A stretch of 8,801 nucleotides of DNA from Clostridia bacterium (GTDB lineage Bacteria > Bacillota > Clostridia > Oscillospirales > Acutalibacteraceae), in NCBI GenBank assembly GCA_017431755.1, contig JAFRKM010000113.1, positions 1 through 8,801 of the forward strand, in the 5' to 3' direction. The notes under the pieces are model-generated. The model made no database searches, was not told the origin of the DNA, and saw nothing but the letters and a program-made list of their open reading frames with translations. The translations under genes and the position numbers were made by a program. Of the stretch, positions 1 through 7,010 are shown piece by piece. Positions within the stretch are counted from its first letter, which is position 1. The number at the start of each line of letters is the position of its first letter.

Positions 1-29
1 AATAGAGTTAAGTTTTTCATATGCTTCAT
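1..29 (-). CDS. 5' end of an unidentified gene (partial, runs off the window)
   Basis: On the minus strand an ATG at 29-27 is preceded, 7 nt upstream, by a good Shine-Dalgarno (AGAAAGGTG, 45-37). The frame stays open to the window edge and gives MKHMKNLTL. A second in-frame ATG lies at 20-18, but the first has the better spacing. Nine codons are too few to identify the product; the lysines followed by hydrophobic residues would fit the start of a signal peptide or a membrane protein, though that is a guess. The gene lies downstream of uvrA in the same direction. About 100 nt separate them and a plausible promoter of its own lies there, so it is probably transcribed separately from uvrBA, perhaps with some read-through. 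Confidence 0.6.
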
Positions 30-36
30 AAAAAAA

Positions 37-45
37 CACCTTTCT
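37..45 (-). promoter_or_regulatory. Shine-Dalgarno of the partial gene
   Basis: AGAAAGGTG on the minus strand contains AAAGG and AGGTG, both complementary to the 3' end of 16S rRNA. It sits 7 nt before the ATG at 29. This is the main evidence that a real gene starts at 29. Confidence 0.6.
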
Positions 46-59
46 AAAATTTATTATCA

Positions 60-73
60 GTATATTTATATAC
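60..73. repeat. Small inverted repeat, possible operator
   Basis: GTATAT and ATATAC form perfect 6-bp arms around a 2-nt centre. The repeat lies a few bases downstream of the start point predicted for the promoter at 84-112, a usual place for a repressor operator. The arms are almost purely A/T, so chance occurrence in this AT-rich DNA is a serious alternative. Confidence 0.3.
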
Positions 74-83
74 ATGATGACAA

Positions 84-112
84 ATTTTATCACGAATCGA
101 TTTAAAATGCAA
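84..112 (-). promoter_or_regulatory. Predicted sigma-A promoter of the partial gene
   Basis: Read on the minus strand, TTGCAT (112-107) is separated by 17 nt from TAAAAT (89-84). The -10 box matches TATAAT at 5 of 6 positions and carries a TG one base upstream (92-91), making it an extended -10. The -35 box matches TTGACA at only 3 of 6. The predicted start is near 77, leaving a leader of about 48 nt before the ATG at 29. It would separate this gene's expression from the uvrBA operon. Confidence 0.5.
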
Positions 113-130
113 ATAGAATTTTTTTGTTAA

Positions 131-2950
131 TTATATTCCCATTTTTTTAAGGTAAATTCCTGTGTAAGATTTTGGGTTTTTGGCGATTTCTTCAGGGGTG
201 CCCTCAGCTATAATTTCTCCGCCGTTTTCGCCGCCTTCTGGCCCTAAATCTATTAAATGATCACAAATTTTTATCATATCTAAATTGTGCTCAATTAAAA
301 TAATTGTGTTGCCAGATTTAACAAGTTTTTGAAGAACCTGTGTGAGTCTGTGTACGTCTGCAATGTGTAAACCTGTTGTGGGTTCGTCTAAAATATACAG
401 GGTTTTGCCTGTTGATTTTTTAGAAAGTTCTGTTGCAAGTTTTACTCTTTGAGCTTCTCCGCCGGAAAGTGTAGTTGCAGGTTGCCCTAAAGTTATATAT
501 CCCAAGCCTACTTCTTGAAGTGTAGAAAGTTTTCTTTTTATTTTGGGGTGGTTTTCAAAAAAATTACATGCTTCGTCAACGGTCATATTTAATATATCGC
601 TTATATTTTTGTTTTTATATTTTATGCTTAGAGTTTCTTGATTGTACCTTTTCCCTTTGCAAACTTCGCACGGAATGTAAATATCTGAAAGAAAATGCAT
701 CTCAATCTTAATTATACCGTCACCTTGGCAAGATTCACATCTTCCGCCTTTTACATTAAAGGAAAAACGCCCGCTGCTAAATCCTTTTGCTTTGGAATCG
801 TTTGTTGAAGCAAATAAATCCCTTATATCAGTGAAAACACCCGTGTATGTCGCGGGATTTGACCTAGGTGTTCTGCCGATTGGCGATTGGCTTATGTCAA
901 TTACTTTATCTAAATTTTCAGTGCCAAGTATCTTTTTGTGTTTGCCTGGTATATTTTTAGCTTTGTTAAGCAGTGTGGAAAGCTTTTTGTATATTATTTC
1001 GTTTACAAGGCTGGATTTTCCTGACCCTGAAACGCCCGTAACGCCGGTTATTGTTCCAAGTGGTATTTTTACATTAATATTCTTTAAATTATTTTCCGCA
1101 GCTTCTATTATTTCTAGGAATTTTCCCGTTCCTTTGCGTCTGGTTTTTGGGATTTCAATTGTTTTTTTGCCGCTTAAATATTGTCCTGTGATTGAATTTT
1201 TACATTTTTTAATGTCATCAACAGTACCTGTACAAACTATTTCTCCGCCGTTTATACCTGAACCTGGACCGACATCAACTATATAATCAGCTGCGTACAT
1301 AGTTTCTTCGTCATGTTCAACTACGATAACGCTGTTTCCGGCATCTCTTAAATTTTTCAGTGCGCCTAAAAGTTTTTGATTATCTCTTTGGTGAAGTCCT
1401 ATGCTAGGTTCATCTAAAACGTAGAGTACTCCCATAAGCGCAGAACCAATTTGTGTGGCAAGACGTATTCTTTGGCTTTCTCCGCCGGAAAGTGTTCCTG
1501 AAGATCTGGAAAGAGTAAGATATTCTAACCCCACATTTTTTAAAAACATAAGTCTGTTTTTGATTTCTTTTAAAATTGGCCCGGCGATAGTTTTGTTTTT
1601 GGAGTTTAATTTTAAACTACTTAAAAAATCTAGTATTTTAATTACAGACATTTGGCAAAGCTCAGAAATATTTTTCTCGCCAACCGTTACACCGAGTGAA
1701 ATGGGTGAAAGGCGATTGCCACCGCATTCATCACACGGAATTTCATTCATAAAGCTTTCGATTTCTTGTTTTATCCAGGAGCTTTTTGTTTCCTTGAATC
1801 TGCGTTCCAAATTTGGAATTATACCTTCAAATTTATTTTTGTACATAGTTTTGCCGTAGGAAGTTTCTCTAACAAGTTCTAACATTTCGCCTTTTGTTCC
1901 GTACAGAATTATATCTAGTATTTCTTTTGGCAAATCGCAAAGAGGAGTGTCAAGCGAAAATTTATATTTTTTCGCTAAAGCTTTATAGTACATATATGCA
2001 ATGGAATTGCCTTCCATAGACCAGCCGCTGCCTTTAACACCACCTTGATTGATTGATTTTGAATTATCCGGAATAATAAGATTTGGGTCTATTTCCATAA
2101 ATACGCCGAGCCCCGTGCACTTTTTGCATGCACCAAAAGGGCTGTTGAACGAAAACATTCTGGGTGTTAATTCTCCGATGGCGATGTTGTGTTCCGGACA
2201 TGCAAAATTTTTGGAAAACATAATGTCTTTTTCCATGTTTATATTGATAATTATTATTCCATTTGCTACTCCGGCAGCGGTTTCCACTGCATCGGTAATT
2301 CTAGAACGGGAATTTTTGTTTATTACAATTCTGTCTACTATTATTTCAATACTGTGTTTTTGATTTTTGTTAAGTTTAATTGTTTCACTAAGGTCATGAA
2401 TTTCTCCATCAACACGCACACGTACAAATCCATTTTTTTTGGCGTTTTCAAATTCTTTAGTGTACTCTCCTTTTTTTCCAGATGCTATGGGAGCAAGAAC
2501 TTGAATTTTTGTGTTTTCGCCCAAATCTATTATTTTGTCCACTATTTGATCAATAGATTGATTTGTTATTTCTCTACCGCAAATAGGGCAGTGGGGGGTT
2601 CCTATTCTGGCGTATAAAAGTCTTAAGTAATCATATATTTCGGTAACTGTTCCAACGGTTGAACGTGGGTTTTTAGAAGTTGTTTTTTGATCTATTGAAA
2701 TTGAAGGAGAAAGCCCCTCTATGCTTTCAACGTTTGGTTTGTTCATTTGCCCTAAGAATTGTCTTGCATATGAAGAAAGCGATTCCATATATCTTCTTTG
2801 ACCTTCTGCGTAAATTGTATCAAAAGCCAAAGAAGATTTTCCTGAGCCGGAAAGCCCCGTTAAAACTACCAGTTTATCCCTTGGAATTTTTAAATTTACA
2901 TTTTTTAAATTGTGTTCCTTTGCACCTTTAATTATAATGTTTTCGTTCAT
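131..2950 (-). CDS. uvrA: UvrA, excinuclease ABC subunit A
   Basis: UvrA is the ATP-dependent DNA-damage sensor of nucleotide excision repair. As a dimer with UvrB it scans DNA in the cytoplasm, then leaves UvrB at the lesion for UvrC to cut. The 939 residues match the usual length (about 940). The two ABC modules are intact: Walker A GLSGSGKS (32-39), signature LSGGESQR (487-494) and LYVLDEP (509-515) in the first; GVSGSGKS (639-646), LSGGEAQR (828-835) and LYILDEP (851-857) in the second. Zinc-ligand pairs are visible at C121/C124, C275/C278, C406/C409, C738/C741 and C761/C764. The partner of C275/C278 is C251 and H254 (CPEH), where many UvrAs have CxxC. The ATG at 2950 has GGAGG 5 nt upstream. 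The gene lies 16 nt after uvrB and shares its transcript. I see no GC-rich terminator hairpin after it. Confidence 0.98.
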   Translation of the reverse strand: MNENIIIKGAKEHNLKNVNLKIPRDKLVVLTGLSGSGKSSLAFDTIYAEGQRRYMESLSSYARQFLGQMNKPNVESIEGLSPSISIDQKTTSKNPRSTVGTVTEIYDYLRLLYARIGTPHCPICGREITNQSIDQIVDKIIDLGENTKIQVLAPIASGKKGEYTKEFENAKKNGFVRVRVDGEIHDLSETIKLNKNQKHSIEIIVDRIVINKNSRSRITDAVETAAGVANGIIIININMEKDIMFSKNFACPEHNIAIGELTPRMFSFNSPFGACKKCTGLGVFMEIDPNLIIPDNSKSINQGGVKGSGWSMEGNSIAYMYYKALAKKYKFSLDTPLCDLPKEILDIILYGTKGEMLELVRETSYGKTMYKNKFEGIIPNLERRFKETKSSWIKQEIESFMNEIPCDECGGNRLSPISLGVTVGEKNISELCQMSVIKILDFLSSLKLNSKNKTIAGPILKEIKNRLMFLKNVGLEYLTLSRSSGTLSGGESQRIRLATQIGSALMGVLYVLDEPSIGLHQRDNQKLLGALKNLRDAGNSVIVVEHDEETMYAADYIVDVGPGSGINGGEIVCTGTVDDIKKCKNSITGQYLSGKKTIEIPKTRRKGTGKFLEIIEAAENNLKNINVKIPLGTITGVTGVSGSGKSSLVNEIIYKKLSTLLNKAKNIPGKHKKILGTENLDKVIDISQSPIGRTPRSNPATYTGVFTDIRDLFASTNDSKAKGFSSGRFSFNVKGGRCESCQGDGIIKIEMHFLSDIYIPCEVCKGKRYNQETLSIKYKNKNISDILNMTVDEACNFFENHPKIKRKLSTLQEVGLGYITLGQPATTLSGGEAQRVKLATELSKKSTGKTLYILDEPTTGLHIADVHRLTQVLQKLVKSGNTIILIEHNLDMIKICDHLIDLGPEGGENGGEIIAEGTPEEIAKNPKSYTGIYLKKMGI

Positions 2951-2955
2951 GATAG

Positions 2956-2960
2956 CCTCC
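2956..2960 (-). promoter_or_regulatory. Shine-Dalgarno of uvrA
   Basis: GGAGG within AAAAGGAGGC on the minus strand lies 5 nt before the uvrA ATG at 2950. It occupies the short gap after the uvrB stop codon and fixes the uvrA start. Confidence 0.85.
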
Positions 2961-2966
2961 TTTTAT

Positions 2967-4934
2967 TTATGCGTCTTTTAATTTTTTTATTTCGTCACGC
3001 AAAAATGCAGCGTGTTCAAATTCCAGCATTTGAGCTGCCATTTTCATTTCTTTATTTAGATTTTTAATTAGTCTTTCTTTTTCTATTTTTGAAAGTTTGC
3101 TGTAATTAATTTTATCTGATTTTGAATTTTTATCCGATATTTCAATTATATCACTTACTTTTTTAATTATAGTTTTTGGCGTAATACCGTGTTTTAAATT
3201 GTAGTCGTTTTGGATTTTTCTGCGTCTTTCGGTTTCTTTTATTGCTGATTCCATTGAAGGAGTTACTTCATCTGCGTACATTATTACTTTACCTTTTGCG
3301 TTTCTTGCTGCTCTTCCGATGGTTTGTATTAGCGAGCGTTCGGAGCGAAGGAATCCTTCTTTGTCGGCATCTAATATAGCCACCAAAGACACTTCTGGAA
3401 TGTCAAGGCCTTCCCTTAAAAGATTGATTCCTACTAAAACGTCAAAAGTACCAAGTCTTAAATCTCTTATTATTTCCATGCGTTCGATTGTATCTATGTC
3501 GCTGTGCATGTAAGTTACTTTTATGTCTGCTTCTTTTAAATATGATGTTAAATCTTCTGCCATTTTTTTAGTTAATGTGGTTATAAGAATTCTTTCACCC
3601 AGAGGTGTTCGTTTATTTATTTCGCCGATCAAATCATCTATTTGCCCTTTGATTGGTTTTACGATTACTTCCGGGTCAAGAAGCCCTGTTGGCCGTATTA
3701 CCTGTTCTGTTACATTTTGGCTTTTTTGCAGTTCAAAGTCGCCTGGAGTTGCGCTTACGAAAACCACTTGATTTATTTTGGAATAAAATTCGTCGAAATT
3801 CATGGGTCTGTTGTCATATGCGGAAGGAAGCCTAAACCCGTATTCTATTAAATTTTCTTTGCGAGATCTGTCGCCCGCGTACATTGCACGTACTTGTGGG
3901 AGGGTAACGTGCGATTCATCGATAAACATCAAAAAGTCTTTTGGGAAGAAGTCAAATAAAGTAAATGGAATACTTCCAGGTTTTCTGCCAGATAAAACTC
4001 TGGAATAATTTTCTATTCCTTTACAAAAACCTATTTCGCTGAGCATTTCTGTGTCGTGGTTTACTCGTTCTAGTATTCTTTGTGCTTCGATTAGTTTTCC
4101 ATTTTTCCTAAAGAATTCTGCGCGTTCATTTGCTTCTTGTTTTAGCTTTTCAATTGCTATTAAAAGTTTTTCTTTTGGCACAATGTAGTGAGAAGCTGGA
4201 TAAATTGCAGCATGTTTTAGTACGGATTTTATATTGCCTGTTGTAGGGTCGACTTCGCAGAGCCTTTCAATATAATCTCCAAAAAATTCCACTCTTATAA
4301 TAGTGTTTGTAGATGCGGCAGGAAATATTTCAACCACATCACCGCGAACGCGGAATTTGTTTCTTACTAAATTAACGTCATTTCGTTCGTATTGTAGTTC
4401 CGTTAGTTTTTTTATAAGATCATCGCGATTTTTTTCCATTTCAGGACGCAGTGATATCACCATGGTTTTATAGTCTATTGGATTTCCTAGGCTGTATATG
4501 CAGGAAACGCTGGAAACTATTATAACGTCGTTTCTTTCGGCAAGTGCAGAGGTCGCGGAGTGGCGTAGTTTGTCTATTTCATCATTTATAGATGAGTCTT
4601 TTTCAATATATGTGTCTGTAGCGGCAATATAGGATTCCGGTTGGTAATAATCGTAATAAGAAACGAAATATTCCACTGCATTATCGGGGAAAAATTCTTT
4701 AAATTCAGAGCAAAGCTGAGCTGCCAAAGTTTTGTTATGTGCAAGAACTAGTGTGGGTTTTTGAACTTTTTCGATTATGTTTGCCATAGTAAAAGTTTTT
4801 CCCGAACCCGTAACGCCTAAAAGTGTTTGTTCTTTGTCTCCGCTTTTTATTCCATTTACAATTGAATCAATAGCTTGTGGTTGATCTCCTGTGGGTTTAT
4901 ATTCGGAGTTTATTTTAAATTTTATTTTAATCAT
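2967..4934 (-). CDS. uvrB: UvrB, excinuclease ABC subunit B
   Basis: UvrB is the central nucleotide excision repair subunit. UvrA loads it on damaged DNA; it probes the lesion with a beta-hairpin, binds UvrC and needs UvrD for turnover. Counted from the ATG at 4934 it has 655 residues, normal for the family. Visible are Walker A GVTGSGKT (40-47), the beta-hairpin region with YDYYQPE (94-100), the DESH Walker B (339-342), SATPG (395-399), the helicase motif QTIGRAARN (537-545) and a C-terminal UVR domain (about 615-650) that contacts UvrC. The frame stays open up to an ATG at 5006. That start would add 24 lysine/isoleucine-rich residues foreign to the family and would lie upstream of the predicted -10 box, so I reject it. 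AAAGGA directly abuts the ATG at 4934, and an in-frame ATA at 4925 is better spaced, so the exact first codon is uncertain by 3 residues. It is the first gene of the uvrB-uvrA operon. Confidence 0.97.
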   Translation of the reverse strand: MIKIKFKINSEYKPTGDQPQAIDSIVNGIKSGDKEQTLLGVTGSGKTFTMANIIEKVQKPTLVLAHNKTLAAQLCSEFKEFFPDNAVEYFVSYYDYYQPESYIAATDTYIEKDSSINDEIDKLRHSATSALAERNDVIIVSSVSCIYSLGNPIDYKTMVISLRPEMEKNRDDLIKKLTELQYERNDVNLVRNKFRVRGDVVEIFPAASTNTIIRVEFFGDYIERLCEVDPTTGNIKSVLKHAAIYPASHYIVPKEKLLIAIEKLKQEANERAEFFRKNGKLIEAQRILERVNHDTEMLSEIGFCKGIENYSRVLSGRKPGSIPFTLFDFFPKDFLMFIDESHVTLPQVRAMYAGDRSRKENLIEYGFRLPSAYDNRPMNFDEFYSKINQVVFVSATPGDFELQKSQNVTEQVIRPTGLLDPEVIVKPIKGQIDDLIGEINKRTPLGERILITTLTKKMAEDLTSYLKEADIKVTYMHSDIDTIERMEIIRDLRLGTFDVLVGINLLREGLDIPEVSLVAILDADKEGFLRSERSLIQTIGRAARNAKGKVIMYADEVTPSMESAIKETERRRKIQNDYNLKHGITPKTIIKKVSDIIEISDKNSKSDKINYSKLSKIEKERLIKNLNKEMKMAAQMLEFEHAAFLRDEIKKLKDA

Positions 4935-4940
4935 TCCTTT
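4935..4940 (-). promoter_or_regulatory. Shine-Dalgarno of uvrB
   Basis: AAAGGA on the minus strand is the only good Shine-Dalgarno upstream of the conserved UvrB N-terminus. It directly touches the ATG at 4934, an abnormally short spacing. It lies 9 nt before the in-frame ATA at 4925-4923, which would be a usual spacing. Confidence 0.6.
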
Positions 4941-4974
4941 CTTTTTAAACTTAAAAAATTTATTTATTAATTTA

Positions 4975-4983
4975 ATTATACCA
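4975..4983 (-). promoter_or_regulatory. Predicted extended -10 promoter of uvrBA
   Basis: On the minus strand TGGTATAAT gives a perfect TATAAT -10 box (4980-4975) with the TGn extension. The hexamer 17 nt further upstream (AAAATT, 5003-4998) is a poor -35, which an extended -10 can tolerate. The predicted start is near 4968, leaving a leader of about 34 nt before uvrB. I found no GAAC/GTTC-type LexA box between here and the natA start. Confidence 0.55.
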
Positions 4984-5027
4984 TGATTTAAAAGATTAAT
5001 TTTCAAATATTTTTTACATTAATATAA

Positions 5028-5056
5028 TTGACACAAACCGGCTAATTTATTATAAT
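5028..5056 (+). promoter_or_regulatory. Perfect-consensus sigma-A promoter of natA
   Basis: TTGACA (5028-5033), a 17-nt spacer and TATAAT (5051-5056) match the housekeeping consensus at all 12 positions with optimal spacing. The predicted start is about 5062-5063, giving a leader of about 35 nt to the natA GTG. It faces away from the uvrBA promoter, with the two -10 boxes about 70 nt apart. It is probably the main promoter for natA-natB and, through short gaps without terminators, for tcdA and recJ. Confidence 0.85.
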
Positions 5057-5060
5057 TTTT

Positions 5061-5075
5061 AACACACAGTGTGTT
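5061..5075. repeat. Perfect inverted repeat at the natA start point, likely operator
   Basis: AACACAC and GTGTGTT form perfect 7-bp arms around a single A. The repeat begins 5 nt after the -10 box and covers the predicted transcription start. A bound dimeric repressor would block the polymerase here. A 1-nt loop makes a stable RNA hairpin unlikely, so a DNA site is the better reading. No regulator gene is present in the window, so the binding protein is unknown. Confidence 0.55.
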
Positions 5076-5083
5076 TTTATACT

Positions 5084-5088
5084 GGAGG
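5084..5088 (+). promoter_or_regulatory. Shine-Dalgarno of natA
   Basis: GGAGG lies 8 nt before the GTG at 5097 and decides that this GTG is the start codon. Confidence 0.85.
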
Positions 5089-5096
5089 AAGTTATT

Positions 5097-5831
5097 GTGA
5101 TTGAAATAAAAAATATAAGTAAAAATTTTAAAAATAATCAGGCACTTAAAAATGTGAGCTTTAGTGTTAATAATGGAGAAATAATTGGGCTTTTAGGAGA
5201 AAACGGTGCCGGAAAATCAACTCTTCTTAGAATAATTAGTACAATACTGTTGCCAAGCGAAGGTAGTGCTGAGATTAATGGCTATGATATTTTAAAATCG
5301 CCAAAAGAAGTTAGAAAGAATATTGGTATACTTTTTGGTGGCGAATCCGGACTTTATGAAAGACTTACTGCCAGGGAGAATCTTGAGTTTTTTGCTAAAT
5401 TAAATGGTATGTCAAACAAAGAAAGCGGTGAAAGAATAAAATATTTAATTAATAAATTTTCTTTTGCTGGATATGCGGATAAAAGGGTAAATACATTTTC
5501 TAAAGGAATGAAACAAAAAGTTGCAATATCAAGAGCTATAGTACATAATCCCTCTGTTATGCTTTTAGATGAGCCTGATTCCGGGCTTGATTTTAAGGCG
5601 TCAAAAACTATTTTCGATTTTATGGAAGAGTGTAAAAAAGAAGGGAAGACTATAATTTTTTCCAGCCATTCAATGGAAAATATAAAAAATTATTCAGATA
5701 GAACTATAGTGCTTCATAAGGGTGAAATAATAAAAGTATTTAAAATTAGTCAGTATCGCGAAAAATATTCCGAAAAAGAAATAAATAACATGCTTTTTAA
5801 TTTAGTATGCGACGGTGATGAAAATGTTTAA
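5097..5831 (+). CDS. natA: NatA-type ABC exporter ATP-binding protein
   Basis: This 244-residue ATPase powers the membrane exporter made with the next gene. It has Walker A GENGAGKS (34-41), an ABC signature written FSKGMKQK (134-141), Walker B with the catalytic glutamate in LLDEPDSGLD (156-165) and the switch histidine H191. The segment ILFGGESGLYERLTARENL (78-96), without a Q-loop glutamine, is typical of the NatA group as I know it. That group includes Bacillus subtilis NatA, part of a sodium exporter. The substrate cannot be read from the sequence, so sodium efflux is only the name-giving precedent. The start is a GTG set by the GGAGG upstream. The end overlaps the start of natB, so the two are probably translationally coupled and made in fixed ratio. 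Expression is probably high unless the palindrome at the promoter is occupied. Confidence 0.88.
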   Translation: MIEIKNISKNFKNNQALKNVSFSVNNGEIIGLLGENGAGKSTLLRIISTILLPSEGSAEINGYDILKSPKEVRKNIGILFGGESGLYERLTARENLEFFAKLNGMSNKESGERIKYLINKFSFAGYADKRVNTFSKGMKQKVAISRAIVHNPSVMLLDEPDSGLDFKASKTIFDFMEECKKEGKTIIFSSHSMENIKNYSDRTIVLHKGEIIKVFKISQYREKYSEKEINNMLFNLVCDGDENV

Positions 5832-6987
5832 ACAAGCTTTAATTATATTTTTTAAAGAATTAAAATGTATTATGCGCGATCTGAAAACTTTTTTTGTGGG
5901 AATTTTAATACCATTTTTTCTAGTTCCTTCTATTTTGTTTATAATTGGCGGTGGAAAAGCAGAACAGTATTCTCCAAAAGTTATAAATATTGCAGTAAGC
6001 AATAAAGATAATTCTTTTTATAAATTTATGTCTGCTCAAGATGACATTGCAATTATCGAAACGAACAATCCAGAAAAATTTTTGGATTCCGGTGAAATAT
6101 CTTCTTATGTGATAATTGATGAACATTTAGATGAAAAAATAATAAAAAATGAACCGTTTGCTTTAGATATTAAATATAACGAATTTTCTGTAAATTCTTC
6201 AATTTCATATTCTTTGGTTTCAGGCTATGAAGAAGCTTATAGGGAGATATTTCAAAAATATTCTTTTGAAAGAATTGAGGACTTAGAGCAGGTTGGTGAA
6301 ATGAAAATTAACCTTGGTGAGCAAATTGATTCAGGGTTAATTGATTTTGGATCAGTGTTTTTTGTTATGTTTGTACCAATGATGCTTATAACTTATTCTT
6401 GTGTGGGAACTTCAACTACGGCGGCGGATCTTGGTGCAGGAGAAAAGGAACGCGGCACTTTGGAGCCGTTGCTTGCCACAGGTGTAGAAAGGTCTGCAGT
6501 GGTCTTAGGCAAACTTTTAGCTACGACTTTTATGGGCGTTTTAAGCAGTATGTCTACTGTTGTTGGCTTTTTGATTTATTTAATAATTTCATCAGCTAGA
6601 AGCGTTTTAAATAATTTTAATATTATGTCTTTTGGAGCGCTTTTGGTGGCGGCTATTTTAATTTCAGTATTTTTTGCTGCGATTAATCTTACTATTAGTA
6701 TCTATGCAAAATCATACAAAGAGGCTCAGACATATTCAATGTTTATTGTTTTACTTGCTATGTTTCCGTCTGTTTTTACTCTTATGATGGAGACTAGTAG
6801 AATTAATTTTTCTTATTTATGTTTGCCGGTTTTAAATATTATTTGTATAATAAAAGAAATTTTGTCTAATTCATTTAATCTGCTGCATTTTAATGTTGTG
6901 GTTGGTTTGAATGTTCTTTATGTTTTCCTTTTGTATTTAGTTATGTTTAAACTATTTAAAAAAGAAAATATAATCTTTAGAGTGTAA
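5824..6987 (+). CDS. natB: NatB-type ABC-2 permease
   Basis: This is the membrane partner of NatA, 387 residues from the ATG at 5824. TM1 is at about 21-43, followed by a large extracytoplasmic domain (about 45-174) and then TM segments near 175-195, 229-256, 270-295, 304-322 and 357-378, with a possible re-entrant or further helix at 332-345. Between TM2 and TM3 lies EKERGTLEPLLATG (207-220), the conserved cytoplasmic coupling motif of ABC-2 permeases. This topology is that of NatB-like exporters. Three starts are possible in frame: GTG 5815, ATG 5818 and ATG 5824. I chose 5824 because GGTGA (5814-5818) sits 5 nt before it. All three overlap the 3' end of natA, which implies coupled translation. 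The substrate is unknown. Confidence 0.85.
   Translation: MFKQALIIFFKELKCIMRDLKTFFVGILIPFFLVPSILFIIGGGKAEQYSPKVINIAVSNKDNSFYKFMSAQDDIAIIETNNPEKFLDSGEISSYVIIDEHLDEKIIKNEPFALDIKYNEFSVNSSISYSLVSGYEEAYREIFQKYSFERIEDLEQVGEMKINLGEQIDSGLIDFGSVFFVMFVPMMLITYSCVGTSTTAADLGAGEKERGTLEPLLATGVERSAVVLGKLLATTFMGVLSSMSTVVGFLIYLIISSARSVLNNFNIMSFGALLVAAILISVFFAAINLTISIYAKSYKEAQTYSMFIVLLAMFPSVFTLMMETSRINFSYLCLPVLNIICIIKEILSNSFNLLHFNVVVGLNVLYVFLLYLVMFKLFKKENIIFRV
6946..6974 (+). promoter_or_regulatory. Possible internal promoter before tcdA
   Basis: Inside the 3' end of natB, TTTAAA (6946-6951, 4 of 6 to the -35 consensus) lies 17 nt before TATAAT (6969-6974). It could start transcripts near 6981 and let tcdA-recJ be expressed when the natA promoter is repressed. 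In such AT-rich DNA a match of this kind is easily fortuitous. Confidence 0.25.
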
Positions 6988-6993
6988 TTTTAA

Positions 6994-7005
6994 AAAGTAG
7001 GTGAT
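6994..7005 (+). promoter_or_regulatory. Strong Shine-Dalgarno that fixes the tcdA start
   Basis: AAAGTAGGTGAT differs at one position from AAAGGAGGTGAT, the complement of the 16S rRNA 3' end. It ends 5 nt before the ATA at 7011 and points to that codon as the initiation site. The GTG inside it (7001) runs into TAA after one further codon and cannot start the gene. Confidence 0.75.
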
Positions 7006-7010
7006 TTAAA

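Noticed and set aside
792..2617. Several plus-strand open frames (up to 164 codons) opposite uvrA
   Set aside because: They lie wholly antisense to a well-conserved gene, are rich in Ser/Phe/Ile as expected for the reverse complement of Lys/Glu-rich coding DNA, and have no recognisable domains.
3319..4008. Short plus-strand frames opposite uvrB
   Set aside because: They overlap one another in different frames inside the intact uvrB and resemble no known protein.
4935..5006. N-terminal extension of UvrB from the ATG at 5006
   Set aside because: The 24 extra residues are a run of Lys/Ile/Phe/Asn with no family similarity, and the start lies upstream of the predicted extended -10 box (4975-4983), so it would not be on the mRNA.
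5061..5080. The natA palindrome followed by a T run as a transcription attenuator
   Set aside because: The arms leave a single-base loop, so a stable RNA hairpin is unlikely, and it sits at the predicted start of transcription, too early to end a transcript.
5328..5386. Missing Q-loop glutamine in NatA, as a possible defect
   Set aside because: The LFGGESGLYERLTARENL form is, to my knowledge, normal for the NatA group, and all other ATPase motifs are intact.
6988..7010. Terminator between natB and tcdA
   Set aside because: There is no GC-rich stem followed by a T run; the gap is essentially a ribosome-binding site.
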